A stretch of DNA of 64,000 nucleotides from Nocardia brasiliensis NBRC 14402 (lineage in GTDB: Bacteria; Actinomycetota; Actinomycetes; Mycobacteriales; Mycobacteriaceae), in contig NZ_BAFT02000035.1 of NCBI RefSeq assembly GCF_000308475.2, forward strand, positions 16,459 through 80,458. Direction: 5' to 3'. How positions within the stretch are numbered: the stretch's first letter is position 1; each line of letters starts with the position of its first letter. Below are positions 18,452 through 30,447 of the stretch, piece after piece. Position numbers and translations under genes: made by a program. The notes under the pieces were generated by a model that saw only the letters and a program-made list of their open reading frames with translations, did not search any database and had not been told where the DNA came from.

Positions 18452-19470
18452 CCGGTATCGCGCCGCCCGCAGTCGAGCCCGCGCGGCGCGGCACGGCCGC
18501 CGAACTCGCCGTGGCGTATCGCGCGTGCCGGCAGATCGCGGCACGGTACGGGCGCACCTATTTCCTGGCGACCCGGCTCCTCTCAGCCGAACGCCGTCCG
18601 GCGATACACGCGCTATACGCCTTCGCGAGAGTGGTGGACGATATCGTCGACCACGCGGAAACCGGTGCGGTGCAGGGGTTTCCGGACGACACCGGATGCG
18701 AGCGGAGCGCGCTCGCACCGGCCGCGCAGCTCGACCTGATCGAGGGTCAGCTGCGCGCGCTGCTGGACGGCACCCTCGCTGCACCGGATGCCCTGTCACA
18801 CAAGACGTTCGAAGCGCACCGTCTGGCACTGCTCGCGCTGGCCGACACCATCGATCGCTACGACATTGCGGCAGTGCATTTCTGGACGTTCCTCGACGCC
18901 ATGCGGATGGACGTGCCCGGCACCGCGCAGTTCCGCGACCACTACGCCACGATGACCGAACTGCGCGAGTACATGCGCGGCTCGGCGGCCGCCATCGGGC
19001 TACAGGTGCTGCCGGTGCTCGGCACCGTCGTCCCGCGCGCCGAGGCCGAACCCGCGGCCGCGGCCCTCGGCGAGGCGTTTCAGCTCACCAACTTCCTGCG
19101 CGATGTCGCCGAGGATCTCGACCGCGGCCGGATGTATCTGCCCGCCGACGAACTCGCCCCGTTCGGCGTAGACCACGATCTGCTCACCCACTGCCACCGC
19201 ACCGGGCACACCGATGCCAGGGTGCGCCGCGGGCTCGCCCACCTGATCGCGGTCAACCGGGACATCTACCGGCGCGCGGACGCGGGCATCGACCTGCTGG
19301 AACCACGCGTGCGGCCCGCGATCCGCACCGCCTCGCTGCTGTACGCGGGCATCCTCGACCGGATCGAGGACTCGGGCTACGCCGTGTTCACCCAGCGTGC
19401 GGTCGTCCCACGCCCGCACCGCCTGCGCGTCGCCGCGACACAGTTCGCCACTGCCCTGGCCGGACGCTGA
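18448..19470 (+). CDS. crtB: Phytoene synthase (squalene/phytoene synthase family)
   Basis: A 340-residue trans-isoprenyl synthase that would condense two GGPP into phytoene. Motif one is YAFARVVDDIVDHAE, with the DxxxD pair, and motif two is LGEAFQLTNFLRDVAEDLDRGRMYLP, with the second D-x-x-x-D; both bind Mg-diphosphate. RTYFLATRLL near residue 32 is also a family marker. The ATG overlaps the stop of mptA. Together with crtI and the GGPP synthase it gives a route to lycopene; no cyclase or further modifying gene is in the window. Confidence 0.92.
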   Translation: MTGIAPPAVEPARRGTAAELAVAYRACRQIAARYGRTYFLATRLLSAERRPAIHALYAFARVVDDIVDHAETGAVQGFPDDTGCERSALAPAAQLDLIEGQLRALLDGTLAAPDALSHKTFEAHRLALLALADTIDRYDIAAVHFWTFLDAMRMDVPGTAQFRDHYATMTELREYMRGSAAAIGLQVLPVLGTVVPRAEAEPAAAALGEAFQLTNFLRDVAEDLDRGRMYLPADELAPFGVDHDLLTHCHRTGHTDARVRRGLAHLIAVNRDIYRRADAGIDLLEPRVRPAIRTASLLYAGILDRIEDSGYAVFTQRAVVPRPHRLRVAATQFATALAGR

Positions 19471-19506
19471 CGCCCGGCCGGGCCGTGCGCACGCCTGCGC
19501 GGCCGG

Positions 19507-19875
19507 TCAGAACGGATCGGCGGCCGCTCTGCGCACCACCTCGCGGGCGAGCGGGCCGTGCAGGGCGTCGATCGGCTTACCGGGCAGGCTGTCGTCGTCG
19601 GTGAAGATCCACTGCAGGATCTCTTCGTCGGTGTATTTGGCGTCCTTCATCACGGTGATCAGGCCCGGCAGGGGCTTGACCACCGCGCCCTCCTTGTCGA
19701 AGAACCGCTCCGGGACGCCTGCCACGCCGTCTCGGCGGATGGCGAGCAGTTGGTGGTCGCGCAGCATCTGATGGACGCGGGTCACCACGAGCCCGAGCCG
19801 GTCGGCCACCTCGGGCAGCGGCACCAGCGCCACGGACTCCGGAAGAACATCATCACTGCAGGGAAATGCACTCAT
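19507..19875 (-). CDS. Rv2175c-like DNA-binding protein
   Basis: A 122-residue protein matching the mycobacterial Rv2175c family: a winged-helix-like domain PLPEVADRLGLVVTRVHQMLRDHQLLAIRRDG followed by GVPERFFDKEGAVVKPLPGLITVMKDAKYTDEEILQWIFTDDDSLPG. In M. tuberculosis Rv2175c binds DNA and is phosphorylated by PknL on an N-terminal threonine. Here the first 17 residues contain serines but no threonine, so the phospho-acceptor may differ. It is divergent from pknL across about 208 bases, as in mycobacteria. A tiny ORF (19872-19907) overlaps its start by ATGA. Confidence 0.88.
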   Translation of the reverse strand: MSAFPCSDDVLPESVALVPLPEVADRLGLVVTRVHQMLRDHQLLAIRRDGVAGVPERFFDKEGAVVKPLPGLITVMKDAKYTDEEILQWIFTDDDSLPGKPIDALHGPLAREVVRRAAADPF

Positions 19876-19907
19876 GACTGCGCCTCGCTGGCGCTCGGCT
19901 TCGTCAT
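19872..19907 (-). CDS. 11-aa upstream ORF coupled to the Rv2175c-like gene
   Basis: An 11-codon ORF (MTKPSASEAQS) whose TGA overlaps the ATG of the Rv2175c-like gene in ATGA. Its DNA, CCGAGCGCCAGCGAGGCGCA before the overlap, resembles the region before the starts at 36861 and 39239. It could set translation of the downstream gene by reinitiation. It is too short to judge as a protein. Confidence 0.35.
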   Translation of the reverse strand: MTKPSASEAQS

Positions 19908-20083
19908 GAGCGCATCTGCAGCTGTGCTGTTGGTTCGTTCACTGCGCTCTCTCACGCAAGTAACGGTAGACCGTCCCCCACCGCACGTCGTGAGACACCC
20001 GGGCGCGTTTCGCCGATACCATCGTGAGGGCCGCACGGGGCGGTCGATCGCTTGTGGGCGCAACCGCGAGGGGTGAGAACTTT

Positions 20084-22057
20084 GTGAAAGCCGGAGGACA
20101 TCAATTGATCGGCCAAATGCTGGAAGGGCGCTATCGCATCGATGCGCCGATCGCCCGCGGTGGCATGTCGATGGTCTTCCGGGGGGTCGATACCCGGTTG
20201 GATCGCCCCGTCGCCATCAAGGTGATGGATCCGAAGTTCGCCGGTGACCCGCAGTTCCTCACCCGATTCGAGTTCGAAGCCCGCGCGGTCGCCAAGCTCA
20301 AGCACCCGTCCCTGGTCGCGGTCTATGACCAGGGCGTGGACGGCGAATATCCGTTCCTGATCATGGAGCTGGTGGAGGGCGGCACGCTGCGCGAGCTGTT
20401 GCGCGAGCGCGGCCCGATGCCGCCGCACGCGGTGCGCGCGGTGGCCGAGCCGGTGCTCGCGGCGATCGGCGTGGCGCACAGCGCGGGGCTGGTGCACCGC
20501 GACGTGAAGCCGGAGAACGTGCTGATCTCCGACGCCGGTGAGGTCAAGATCGCCGATTTCGGCCTGGTCCGCGCGGTGGCGGCGGCCAACACCACCTCGG
20601 CCAGCGTGATTCTCGGCACGGCCGCGTACCTCTCCCCCGAACAGGTGACCAGCGGCACGGCCGACGCGCGCAGCGACGTCTACTCCTTCGGCGTGCTGAT
20701 CTTCGAGCTGCTGACCGGGCGCGTCCCGTTCACCGGCGATACCTCGATCTCGATCGCCTATCAGCGGATCGAGAACGATGTGCCGAGCCCGAGCCGGTTC
20801 ATCTCCGGCGTGCCGCCGGAGTTCGACGAGCTGGTCGCGAAGGCCACCGCGCGCGAGCCGGCGCACCGGTTCGCCGACGCGAACGAGATGGCCGCGACGC
20901 TGCGGCAGATCGGCGCGAAGCTGAACCTGCCGCCCTACCGGGTGCCCGCGCCGCAGGAATCGGCCGAACACCTGAGTGCCAGTTACAAGGTGGCCACCCC
21001 GGCCGCACACCAGCCCGTTGCGACTCCCGCGCCGCCGTACCCGCCGCCGACGGTGCAGCACACGCGCGTGGTCACCGCGCCGCGCCCGCGCGCGGACTAC
21101 GGACCCGCCGACTACGACGAGCAGCCGGTACGCCAGCAGCACGCGTCGGCCCCGTACCAGTCCTACGCGCCGGATCCCAACAGATCGCGGCGCACGGCGT
21201 GGATCTGGATCGCCGTCGTGGCGATTCTCACGCTGGTGGTCGGCGTCGGTGGCTGGTGGCTCGGGTTCGGGCGGTTCTCGCCGGTGCCTGCGATCGCCGG
21301 ACTCGACACCGACCGAGCGGTCGCGACCTTGCGGGACGCCGGATTCGAAACCGAGTTGCGGCAGAAGGCCTCCGACACCATCCCGGTCGGCGGCGTGGTC
21401 GGCAGCGACCCGTCCGCCGGGTCGCGGATCACCAAGGGGTCGACGGTCGCGGTGCTGGTCTCCAGCGGCAAACCGAAGGTGCCGGACCTCAATCCCGGTG
21501 ACGACATCTCGAAGGTCAATCAGCTGATCCGCGACGCGGGCCTGCAACCGGTGGACTCCGGCGAAGAGGGCAACCCCGCACCCAAGGGCACCCTCGCCAG
21601 GGTCGAGCCCGGTCCTGGCACCGTGCTGCCGACCGGCGCGCAGGTCAAGGTGTACCGCAGCAACGGCGCGAAGCCGATCAAGGTGCCCGACGTGCGCGGC
21701 AAGACGGCCGACGAAGCGGTGAAACTGCTCACCGACGCGGGTATCAAGGTCCGCGACCGGCAGACCAAATTCGACAAGTCCGTCGAGGCGGACAAGGTGA
21801 TCGGCACCGATCCGGTCGCCGGGACCACCGTCCAATCCGGCAGCGGCGTCACGCTTTTCGTCTCCAATGCGCTCAAGATGCCCAACCTGATCGGGTCGAG
21901 CGTCGGCAATGCCAGGTCCAAGCTGGAAAGCCTCGGCCTGCAGGTCGAGGTCAAACAGCTCACGCCCACCGACGGCTCGGTGGTGATCGGCCAGGTGCCG
22001 GGGATCAGCGCGAACGTCGAGCCGGGGTCCACCGTCCAGCTGACGGCGCTGCCCTAG
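20084..22057 (+). CDS. pknL: Membrane serine/threonine protein kinase with PASTA domains, PknL-like
   Basis: A 657-residue receptor-like kinase. The kinase domain (about residues 10-275) has the glycine loop IARGGMSMVFRG, the lysine in VAIKVMD, the catalytic loop HRDVKPEN, DFGLVRAV and the LSPEQ segment. A Pro-rich linker leads to a transmembrane helix near residues 370-392 (IWIAVVAILTLVVGVGGWW) and about four extracytoplasmic PASTA repeats (for example VPDVRGKTADEAVKLLTDAG), which bind muropeptides in related kinases. M. tuberculosis PknL lacks PASTA domains whereas the corynebacterial protein has them. GTG 20084 follows GGGGTGAG and gives the usual N-terminus. Its likely partner is the divergent Rv2175c-like protein. 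Confidence 0.92.
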   Translation: MKAGGHQLIGQMLEGRYRIDAPIARGGMSMVFRGVDTRLDRPVAIKVMDPKFAGDPQFLTRFEFEARAVAKLKHPSLVAVYDQGVDGEYPFLIMELVEGGTLRELLRERGPMPPHAVRAVAEPVLAAIGVAHSAGLVHRDVKPENVLISDAGEVKIADFGLVRAVAAANTTSASVILGTAAYLSPEQVTSGTADARSDVYSFGVLIFELLTGRVPFTGDTSISIAYQRIENDVPSPSRFISGVPPEFDELVAKATAREPAHRFADANEMAATLRQIGAKLNLPPYRVPAPQESAEHLSASYKVATPAAHQPVATPAPPYPPPTVQHTRVVTAPRPRADYGPADYDEQPVRQQHASAPYQSYAPDPNRSRRTAWIWIAVVAILTLVVGVGGWWLGFGRFSPVPAIAGLDTDRAVATLRDAGFETELRQKASDTIPVGGVVGSDPSAGSRITKGSTVAVLVSSGKPKVPDLNPGDDISKVNQLIRDAGLQPVDSGEEGNPAPKGTLARVEPGPGTVLPTGAQVKVYRSNGAKPIKVPDVRGKTADEAVKLLTDAGIKVRDRQTKFDKSVEADKVIGTDPVAGTTVQSGSGVTLFVSNALKMPNLIGSSVGNARSKLESLGLQVEVKQLTPTDGSVVIGQVPGISANVEPGSTVQLTALP

Positions 22058-22114
22058 CGCGACAACAGGCTTCGGCCGTCGCGAACCACTGCACTACTCG
22101 AATGACGCACGGCA

Positions 22115-23047
22115 TCAGAGGAATCGGACGATCGATACGGTTCCCGCGACCAGGCAGTAGACCGCGAACGGGAGCAGGGTGCGGGTCTGGAAGTAGCGCT
22201 CCAGGAAGCGCACCGCCAGCCACGACGACACTCCGGAGACGATCGCGCCGACCAGCACCGGCCCGCGGATACCGGCGGTGTCCGGCCCGGCCAGCTCCGG
22301 GATCTCCATCAGGCCCGCACCCAGGATCGCCGGAGTGGCCAGCAGGAAAGCGAATTTCGCCGCCTGCTCGTGCTGCAGGCCACGGCACAGTCCGCCGACC
22401 ATGGTCAGTCCCGCCCTGCTGAATCCGGTCAGCAACGCGCCGACCTGAGCGAATCCGATGGCGAGGGCGTCCTCCGGCTCGAGCGCCGCCAGGCGTCGAT
22501 CCGATCGGCGCTTACGGGCTTCCGCAGTGCGCACGCCCGCCCGGCCGTGCAGCGCAAAACTTCGCCCGTACTGTGCGAGCGTCGGCTCGTTGCGGCGGCG
22601 CAGGCCCTCGCCGATGATCAACACGATCCCGTTGAGCACCAAAAAGAGTGCGGCACAGATCGGCGCCGCGAACAGCACGTGCAGCGGATGTTGCAGGAAC
22701 GGCCCGAGGGCCGCGATCGGCAAGGTGGCGATCACGATCAGCAGGGCCAACCGCTGGGCGACCGTCTCGGCCCGGCCGGTGCGCAGCAGGCCGGCGAAGC
22801 CGACGGCGATGGCCCGCCAGTCCCGCCAGTAGTAGCCGAGCAACGCCACCGCGGTCCCCACGTGCAATGCCACCACGAAGGCCAAATACGGTGTGCCCGT
22901 ACCGGACTCGCCCTGGTCGACCAGCCGCTGCCAGTCACCGCCGAGCCACGCCGCGAGCAACACCGAATGCCCCAGGCTGGAGATCGGGAACAGCTCGGTG
23001 ACGCCCTGCACCACACCGATGACCGTCGCTTCGAAGTAAGTGAGCAT
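22115..23047 (-). CDS. uppP: Undecaprenyl-diphosphatase (UppP/BacA)
   Basis: A 310-residue membrane phosphatase that recycles undecaprenyl diphosphate for peptidoglycan and other envelope polymers. The first signature is GVVQGVTELFPISSLGHSVL, with the E and PxSSxGH residues of the active site. The second is VGALLTGFSRAGLTMVGGL, containing the catalytic arginine; the usual SRSG is SRAG here. It has about eight hydrophobic helices and an extended cytoplasmic loop (ARKRRSDRRLAALEPED). ATG 23047 gives the standard start MLTYFEATVIGVVQG. It converges with pknL. In M. tuberculosis this gene is elsewhere, so its place between pknL and aroG is a lineage difference. Confidence 0.93.
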   Translation of the reverse strand: MLTYFEATVIGVVQGVTELFPISSLGHSVLLAAWLGGDWQRLVDQGESGTGTPYLAFVVALHVGTAVALLGYYWRDWRAIAVGFAGLLRTGRAETVAQRLALLIVIATLPIAALGPFLQHPLHVLFAAPICAALFLVLNGIVLIIGEGLRRRNEPTLAQYGRSFALHGRAGVRTAEARKRRSDRRLAALEPEDALAIGFAQVGALLTGFSRAGLTMVGGLCRGLQHEQAAKFAFLLATPAILGAGLMEIPELAGPDTAGIRGPVLVGAIVSGVSSWLAVRFLERYFQTRTLLPFAVYCLVAGTVSIVRFL

Positions 23048-23211
23048 CGCGAAGAGTTTCGCACGGCCACAGCGGCTCCCCCGCACCCGCCACAGCCCTC
23101 GACCGATATGCCCGAATCACCTATCCCCCAGTGACTTTCGGTTGTCCAGGGCCGGCATCTCGCCCGACGGACAGGGCAGGACGATTACCGAACTGCGCCA
23201 GGCGATAGCCG

Positions 23212-23243
23212 GAGGGGACGTACCCGGCCGGGTACGTCCCCTC
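23212..23243. terminator. 32-bp perfect palindrome downstream of aroG
   Basis: Sixteen bases (GAGGGGACGTACCCGG) are followed at once by their exact reverse complement, 14 bases past the aroG stop. It is suited to stop aroG transcription and would reduce read-through towards uppP. No U-run follows. Confidence 0.6.
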
Positions 23244-23256
23244 TGAAAAGCCTTGT

Positions 23257-25294
<2,038 letters not shown>

Positions 25295-25299
25295 CCGCG

Positions 25300-25345
25300 A
25301 ACGACGAAGGCCCCGAGTCGGATTCGACTCGGGGCCTTCGTCGTT
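25300..25345. terminator. Bidirectional terminator, perfect 21-bp stem
   Basis: A 21-base arm (AACGACGAAGGCCCCGAGTC plus G) is followed by a 4-base loop GATT and its exact complement ending CCTTCGTCGTT. It sits between the convergent stops of the RNase gene (25294) and qcrB (25352), so it can terminate both. Confidence 0.9.
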
Positions 25346-25351
25346 CAGCTG

Positions 25352-26974
25352 TCAGTGGCTGTGCTTGCCACCGTTTTCGAGCTCCTGGCGCTTCTGCAGC
25401 ACCGCGAGCTGGCGGTGCTCCTCGGCGTGCTCGATCTCGAAGTGCTTCTCGCTCTCCTGCCACGGGTCGGCCCGCAGGAAGCTACCGGTGCCCGGCTTAC
25501 CCGCCGAACCCAGCTTGTTCATCTTCTTCGGGACCGGGGCGCCCTGGTACTCCAGCGGCAGCGGGTGGCCGTGGTCGTCGACCGGGCCGAGCGGCTGGTG
25601 CACCTCGATGTACTCACCGTGCGGCAGGCGCTTGATCACACCGGTCTCGATGCCGTGCTCGAGCACCGCACGGTCGCTGCGCTGCAGACCGATGCAGAAC
25701 CGGTAGGCGACGAAGTACGCCACCGGCGGCACCACGAGCAGGCCGATGCGGCCCATCCAGGTGGTCGCGTTCAACGAGATGTCGAACTTGAGCGCCAGGA
25801 TGTCGTTGACGCAGGACAGCGTCAGCACCACGTAGAAACCGATCGCCATGGCGCCGATCGCGGTACGGACCGGCACGTCGCGCGGACGCTGCAGCAGGTT
25901 GTGATGCGAGCCCGCGTCGCCGGTGAGCCGCTTCTCGATCCACGGGTAGGCGATCAGGACGGTGAACACCAGGCCCATGATCAACGCGACCCAGAACACC
26001 GCGGGCACGGTGTAGCGACCCAGGTACAGCTCCCACGGCGGCATGAGCCGGGCCAGGCCGTCGGTCCACATCATGTAGAAGTCCGGCTGCGAACCCGCCG
26101 ACACCTGAGACGGGTTGTACGGGCCCAGGTTCCAGATCGGGTTGATCTGGAAGACGCCGCCCATGATGCCGACGATGCCGAGAGTGAACGCGAAGAACGC
26201 GCCCTGGTCCGCGGCGAACACCGGCACGATGCGCGCGCCCACCACGTTGTTCTCGGTCCGGCCCGGGCCGGGGAACTGGGTGTGCTTCTGGTACCAGACC
26301 AACGCGACGTGCGCGGCGATCAGGGCCAGGATGATGCCGGGGAACAGCAGCACGTGCGCGATGTAGAGGCGCGGGATGATGATGTCGCCCGGGAAGTCGC
26401 CGCCGAAGATCAGCCAGTGCAACCAGGTGCCCGCGATCGGCACGCTCATCGTGATACCGCCGAACGCGGCGCGCAGGCCGGTGCCGGACAGCAGGTCGTC
26501 GGGCAGCGAGTAGCCGAAGAAGCCCTCGAACATCGCCAGGATCAGCAGCAGGCAGCCGATCACCCAGTTCGCCTCACGCGGCTTGCGGAACGCGCCGGTG
26601 AAGAAGATGCGGAACAGGTGGATGATGATCGACGCCGCGAACAGCAGCGCCGCCCAGTGGTGCACCTGGCGCACGAACAGACCGCCGCGCACCTCGAAGG
26701 TGATGTTCAGCGAGGACTCGTAGGCCCGCGACATGGTGACACCACGCAGCGGCTGGTACGCGCCGTTGTAGACGACCTCGGTCATCGACGGATCGAAGAA
26801 CAGGGTCAGGTAGACGCCCGACAGCAGCAGAATGATGAAGCTGTACAGCGCGATCTCACCGAGCAGGAACGACCAGTGGGTCGGGAAGACCTTGTTGATC
26901 GACCGCTTCATGAACGCGGCGGCGCGATAGCGCTCGTCCGCCTCGTTCGCCTGAGCTGCAGCAGAAGGGCTCAT
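25352..26974 (-). CDS. qcrB: Cytochrome bc1 complex cytochrome b subunit
   Basis: A 540-residue cytochrome b, which carries both b hemes and the quinol sites of the bcc complex. Heme-ligand histidine pairs are visible in [19 protein letters not shown] and [20 protein letters not shown]. The quinol-site PEWY-like region is replaced by [11 protein letters not shown], as in actinobacteria. Like other actinobacterial QcrB it has a long hydrophilic C-terminal tail (about the last 120 residues). The ATG overlaps the qcrA stop (TCATG on the plus strand), and it is the last gene of ctaE-qcrCAB. QcrB is the target of Q203-class inhibitors in mycobacteria. Confidence 0.96.
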   Translation of the reverse strand: MSPSAAAQANEADERYRAAAFMKRSINKVFPTHWSFLLGEIALYSFIILLLSGVYLTLFFDPSMTEVVYNGAYQPLRGVTMSRAYESSLNITFEVRGGLFVRQVHHWAALLFAASIIIHLFRIFFTGAFRKPREANWVIGCLLLILAMFEGFFGYSLPDDLLSGTGLRAAFGGITMSVPIAGTWLHWLIFGGDFPGDIIIPRLYIAHVLLFPGIILALIAAHVALVWYQKHTQFPGPGRTENNVVGARIVPVFAADQGAFFAFTLGIVGIMGGVFQINPIWNLGPYNPSQVSAGSQPDFYMMWTDGLARLMPPWELYLGRYTVPAVFWVALIMGLVFTVLIAYPWIEKRLTGDAGSHHNLLQRPRDVPVRTAIGAMAIGFYVVLTLSCVNDILALKFDISLNATTWMGRIGLLVVPPVAYFVAYRFCIGLQRSDRAVLEHGIETGVIKRLPHGEYIEVHQPLGPVDDHGHPLPLEYQGAPVPKKMNKLGSAGKPGTGSFLRADPWQESEKHFEIEHAEEHRQLAVLQKRQELENGGKHSH

Positions 26975-28200
26975 GAACGACGCTCCCAGAAGGCCGGTCC
27001 GAGCGGCTCGATGTAGTCGCCGTTGGCGACCAGGAAGCCCTCGGAGTTGACGGTGATCGGCAGCTGCGGCAGCGCGCGGGCGGCGGGACCGAAGACCGGC
27101 TTACCCCACTCGGTCGCCAGGAACTGCGACTGGTGGCAGGGGCACAGGATCTTGTTGGTCTGCTGCTCGAACAGCGATGTCGGGCAACCGAGGTGGGTGC
27201 AGATCTTCGAGTACGCGAAGTAGTCGCCGTAGTTGAAGCTCTCCTGACCCTTGCGCTTGATCGCCTTCTGCGCGTCTTCGGTGCGCAGGCGAATCAACAT
27301 GACCGGGTTGCGGATACCGCGCAACGACTGCAGGGTGGCGTGCTCGTCGCCGCGCCACTTCTCTTTCCAGGGGAACACCGTCTCCATGGCGCCCGCGTCC
27401 AGGTCCTCCGGACGCACCAGCACGATGTCCTCCGGGCGACCGGTGTCGCGCCGGATGTAGATGGTCTCGCCCTCGTAGTCGGGGGTCCAACCGGACACCC
27501 ACAGCGGCGACTTGTCGCCCTTGGCCCACGGGTTCTTCACCATGCCGCCGACGAACACCAGCAGCGCGCCGATGCCGAGCACACCGACACCGGCACCGGC
27601 GGTGCGGGTGATCAGCTTGCGGCGGGCGAGGGTGGAGGTCTCCAGCGCATCGCTCAGTTCGGCGACCAGCGTGCGGCGCTCGACCTCGGGCGACGGGCCG
27701 TCGTGCCGATCCTGGATGGACAGCTCGGCCGGGATGAACAGCTTGCGGATCAACACCACCGCGATGCCGATGACCAGCACCGAGACACCGAAGGTGATAC
27801 CGACCAGCGGCGTGAACAGCGAGTAGGCGGCGTGGCCGTCTTCCTTGTTGGCCTTGAACTCCCACGGCCAGAACAGGAACACACCGACCAGCGCGGCCGC
27901 AGCGATCCCGGACACGGCGAACCAGAACGCGACCGCGCGCTCGGCCCGCTTCTCGGCGCGGGTGCCCGGCACCGGGAACCGCTCGCGCCGGTAGGCGACG
28001 TCGACGCCGTCGCGCTCGGTGCCGAGCTTGACCAGCTCGTCGCGGCTCATCGCGTCGAGTTCGGCCTCGGTCGGCTCCGTCAGCGCGTGGCCGTCAGTCT
28101 TGGCCACATGGGCGCCGGCCCCTGTGACCTGCTCGTTCGACGGCTCGACGCCGTCGTGGCCCTCATCCGGCCGACCCACGTTAGGCTCCTTCTCAGTCAT
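26971..28200 (-). CDS. qcrA: Cytochrome bc1 complex Rieske iron-sulfur subunit
   Basis: A 409-residue Rieske protein with the actinobacterial arrangement: a charged N-terminal region of about 85 residues, three predicted transmembrane helices (around residues 88-110, 128-150 and 198-220) and the C-terminal [2Fe-2S] domain. The cluster ligands are in CTHLGCP and CPCHQSQF. An unusual insertion (residues about 235-300, with [20 protein letters not shown]) precedes them, as in mycobacteria. It overlaps qcrC at its start and qcrB at its end by 4 bases each. It passes electrons from quinol to the cytochrome c subunit. Confidence 0.96.
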   Translation of the reverse strand: MTEKEPNVGRPDEGHDGVEPSNEQVTGAGAHVAKTDGHALTEPTEAELDAMSRDELVKLGTERDGVDVAYRRERFPVPGTRAEKRAERAVAFWFAVSGIAAAALVGVFLFWPWEFKANKEDGHAAYSLFTPLVGITFGVSVLVIGIAVVLIRKLFIPAELSIQDRHDGPSPEVERRTLVAELSDALETSTLARRKLITRTAGAGVGVLGIGALLVFVGGMVKNPWAKGDKSPLWVSGWTPDYEGETIYIRRDTGRPEDIVLVRPEDLDAGAMETVFPWKEKWRGDEHATLQSLRGIRNPVMLIRLRTEDAQKAIKRKGQESFNYGDYFAYSKICTHLGCPTSLFEQQTNKILCPCHQSQFLATEWGKPVFGPAARALPQLPITVNSEGFLVANGDYIEPLGPAFWERRS

Positions 28201-29060
28201 GACCTAGAACCGATCCAAATAGCGGCACCCACGACCAGCGTGATGCCGACCACCCAGATGACCAGACCCTCGGTCGCGGGACCGAACCCACCGAGGTCCC
28301 AGCCGCCGGGGGCGCGCTCTTCCTTCGCGTTCATCACGTAGGCGATGATGTCGCGCTTCTCTTCCGGGGTCAGCTGCCGATCGGAGAACTTCGGCATGTT
28401 CTGCGGGCCGGAGATCATCGCGTCGTAGATCTGCTGCTCGCTGGCGGGCTCCAGCGGCGGCGCGAACTTACCGGAGGACAGCGCACCGCCGCGGCCGGTG
28501 AAGTTGTGGCAGGACGCGCAGTTCATGCGGAACAGCTCGGAGCCGCGAGCGATGTCGTCGCCACGCAGGGACTCCTGGGCGATCTCGCCGTTCGCGTCAC
28601 GGACCACGCTGGGGCCGCCGCCGTTGGCCGCGACATACGCCATCAGCGCGTCGGTCTGGTGCTCGTCGAACTTGGCGGGCTTGCGCTGCGCCTGGGCCTC
28701 GTTGCGGGCCATCGGCATCCGGCCGGAGGAAACCTGGAAGTAGACGGCGGCTTCACCGACGCCGATCAGGCTCGGGCCGCGGTCCTGGACACCCTGCAGG
28801 TTCGCGCCGTGGCAGGTGATGCAGGACGTGTCGTACAGCTGGTTGCCTTCGCGGATCAGCGCGGACTTGTCGTCGTTCGCGGTCGCGAGCTGCGGGTTCG
28901 GCGTCAGAGCCGCCGCGAGGAAGCCTGCTCCGACGAGGCCCACCAACAGCGCGAGGCCGCCCGCGATGCGACGGCGAACGCGGCGCTGCCTGCGCGTCTT
29001 GCTGGCCTCGCCGTTCCCTTTGCTTTCGGGCGCTGGCGCTGACGGGGGAGATGAACTCAT
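28197..29060 (-). CDS. qcrC: Cytochrome bc1 complex diheme cytochrome c subunit
   Basis: A 287-residue membrane-anchored diheme cytochrome c. It has an N-terminal hydrophobic segment after a basic stretch ([10 protein letters not shown]), two heme c sites, CITCH and CASCH, with distal methionines in [10 protein letters not shown] and [14 protein letters not shown], and a C-terminal transmembrane helix ([18 protein letters not shown]). In actinobacteria without soluble cytochrome c this subunit passes electrons straight to cytochrome aa3. It follows ctaE by 59 bases. Confidence 0.96.
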   Translation of the reverse strand: MSSSPPSAPAPESKGNGEASKTRRQRRVRRRIAGGLALLVGLVGAGFLAAALTPNPQLATANDDKSALIREGNQLYDTSCITCHGANLQGVQDRGPSLIGVGEAAVYFQVSSGRMPMARNEAQAQRKPAKFDEHQTDALMAYVAANGGGPSVVRDANGEIAQESLRGDDIARGSELFRMNCASCHNFTGRGGALSSGKFAPPLEPASEQQIYDAMISGPQNMPKFSDRQLTPEEKRDIIAYVMNAKEERAPGGWDLGGFGPATEGLVIWVVGITLVVGAAIWIGSRS

Positions 29061-29119
29061 CTGTGTCCCTTTGGAGTAGACGGAACCGACGTGTGCAAAA
29101 GACTGGGGTATCGCCCGGG

Positions 29120-29731
29120 TCAGCGGACGAAGTAGATCGTGGCGAACAACCCGATCCAGACGATGTCGACGAAGTGCCAGTAGTACGAGACGACGATCGC
29201 GGCGGTGGCCTGCGCCGGGGTGAACTTACTGACCTTGGTGCGGATCAGCAGGAACACGAAGGCGATCAGACCGCCGATGACGTGCAGGCCGTGGAAACCG
29301 GTGGTGATGTAGAACACCGAGCCGTACGAGCTGCTCGAGATCGAGGTGCCCTCGTGGACCAGGTTCATGTACTCGTAGCCCTGGCCGCCGACGAAGAACG
29401 CGCCCATGATCAGCGTGATGACATACCAGCGGCGCAGGCCGAACACGTCGCCACGCTCCGCCGCGAAGACACCCATCTGGCAGGTGAACGACGAGGCGAC
29501 CAGCACGGCGGTGACCGGCACGGCGAGCTTCAGGTTCAGCTCGGTCGGCTCCGGCGGCCAGTTGCCGTGGGCCTGGGCGCGCGCGACGAAATACATCGCG
29601 AAGAGGCCGGCGAAGAACATCAACTCGCTGGACAGCCAGATGATGGTACCGACGCTGACCATGTTGGGCCGATTCAGCGAGTGCACACGCTGGGTTATGG
29701 CCGATCCGGGGGTCCCTACTGCGGTCGTCAC
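29120..29731 (-). CDS. ctaE: Cytochrome c oxidase subunit III
   Basis: A 203-residue five-helix subunit III of the aa3 oxidase. Family segments are [80 protein letters not shown] and [20 protein letters not shown] chose GTG 29731 ([19 protein letters not shown]); the frame stays open far upstream but without homology. It is the first gene of ctaE-qcrCAB, linking oxidase and bcc genes in one unit, while ctaC and ctaF lie about 20 kb away. Confidence 0.95.
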   Translation of the reverse strand: MTTAVGTPGSAITQRVHSLNRPNMVSVGTIIWLSSELMFFAGLFAMYFVARAQAHGNWPPEPTELNLKLAVPVTAVLVASSFTCQMGVFAAERGDVFGLRRWYVITLIMGAFFVGGQGYEYMNLVHEGTSISSSSYGSVFYITTGFHGLHVIGGLIAFVFLLIRTKVSKFTPAQATAAIVVSYYWHFVDIVWIGLFATIYFVR

Positions 29732-29946
29732 GGGGGTAAGTATGACTCGTCGTAGTACGACACAAGTACCCGGGTGCGAAACTTGTGTCTCCGTGTCGGA
29801 AAACCCACGGACAGACAGGCTCTCGACCTGGGCTCGGCGTGTTGGAGATCGTTTCGCCGGACGACCGGGGTGAGCACCGGATGTCGCCGGGTGACGCCCG
29901 CACAGCATGACAGGCAGTACTGAGTAAAAGCTGAGATGGAGGCGAT

Positions 29947-30363
29947 GTGGCAGCGGGGATATGGCGTCGATGGTTCGGACGCCGCGGCGCGGCGACACTG
30001 GACCCGAGCCGGGCCGATCTCGTGGTGGTCACCGCGAGTTTCGATGACGCCGAGGCCTGTTCGGCGGCGCTGGCCCGCGCGGACGGCTGGACCGCCGACG
30101 CGCCCGCGGTGCTGCGCCATCACCTGCGGATCCCGGCCGAGCAGGTCGAGACGGTGTGCGCCATCGCCGCGCAGGACGGCTACGCGCCCGCGCCCCGGGT
30201 CGGCGGCCCGGGCGCCGACCCGCTGGAAAACCTGATCTTGCAGCGGGTCCAGGTGCTCGACGCACTGCACTGCTCGCAGGAACGTTCCCGGATGGCCGGT
30301 TTGGCGCAGCGGCACGAGGGCACCGCCGATGGATGGGACGCGCTGCAGCCGCGGCCGGTTTAA
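29947..30363 (+). CDS. Hypothetical protein, 138 aa
   Basis: I do not recognise the family with certainty. The protein starts at GTG 29947 a few bases after TGGAGGCG and has a basic N-terminus ([13 protein letters not shown]), then a compact alpha/beta pattern: [49 protein letters not shown], and [33 protein letters not shown]. There is no signal peptide or membrane helix. The strand-helix-helix-strand order looks like a ferredoxin-like or RNase-regulator-type fold, but that is a guess. It is divergent from ctaE across 215 bases and 84 bases upstream of trpD. Confidence 0.65.
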   Translation: MAAGIWRRWFGRRGAATLDPSRADLVVVTASFDDAEACSAALARADGWTADAPAVLRHHLRIPAEQVETVCAIAAQDGYAPAPRVGGPGADPLENLILQRVQVLDALHCSQERSRMAGLAQRHEGTADGWDALQPRPV

Positions 30364-30447
30364 GCGCGGGCTTCCCGGCCAGGGGGCACAGTAAGCTTCT
30401 TCGCGACGAACTGGTGCCTGAACCAGTGTGAACGGGAGTAAGAGAAC

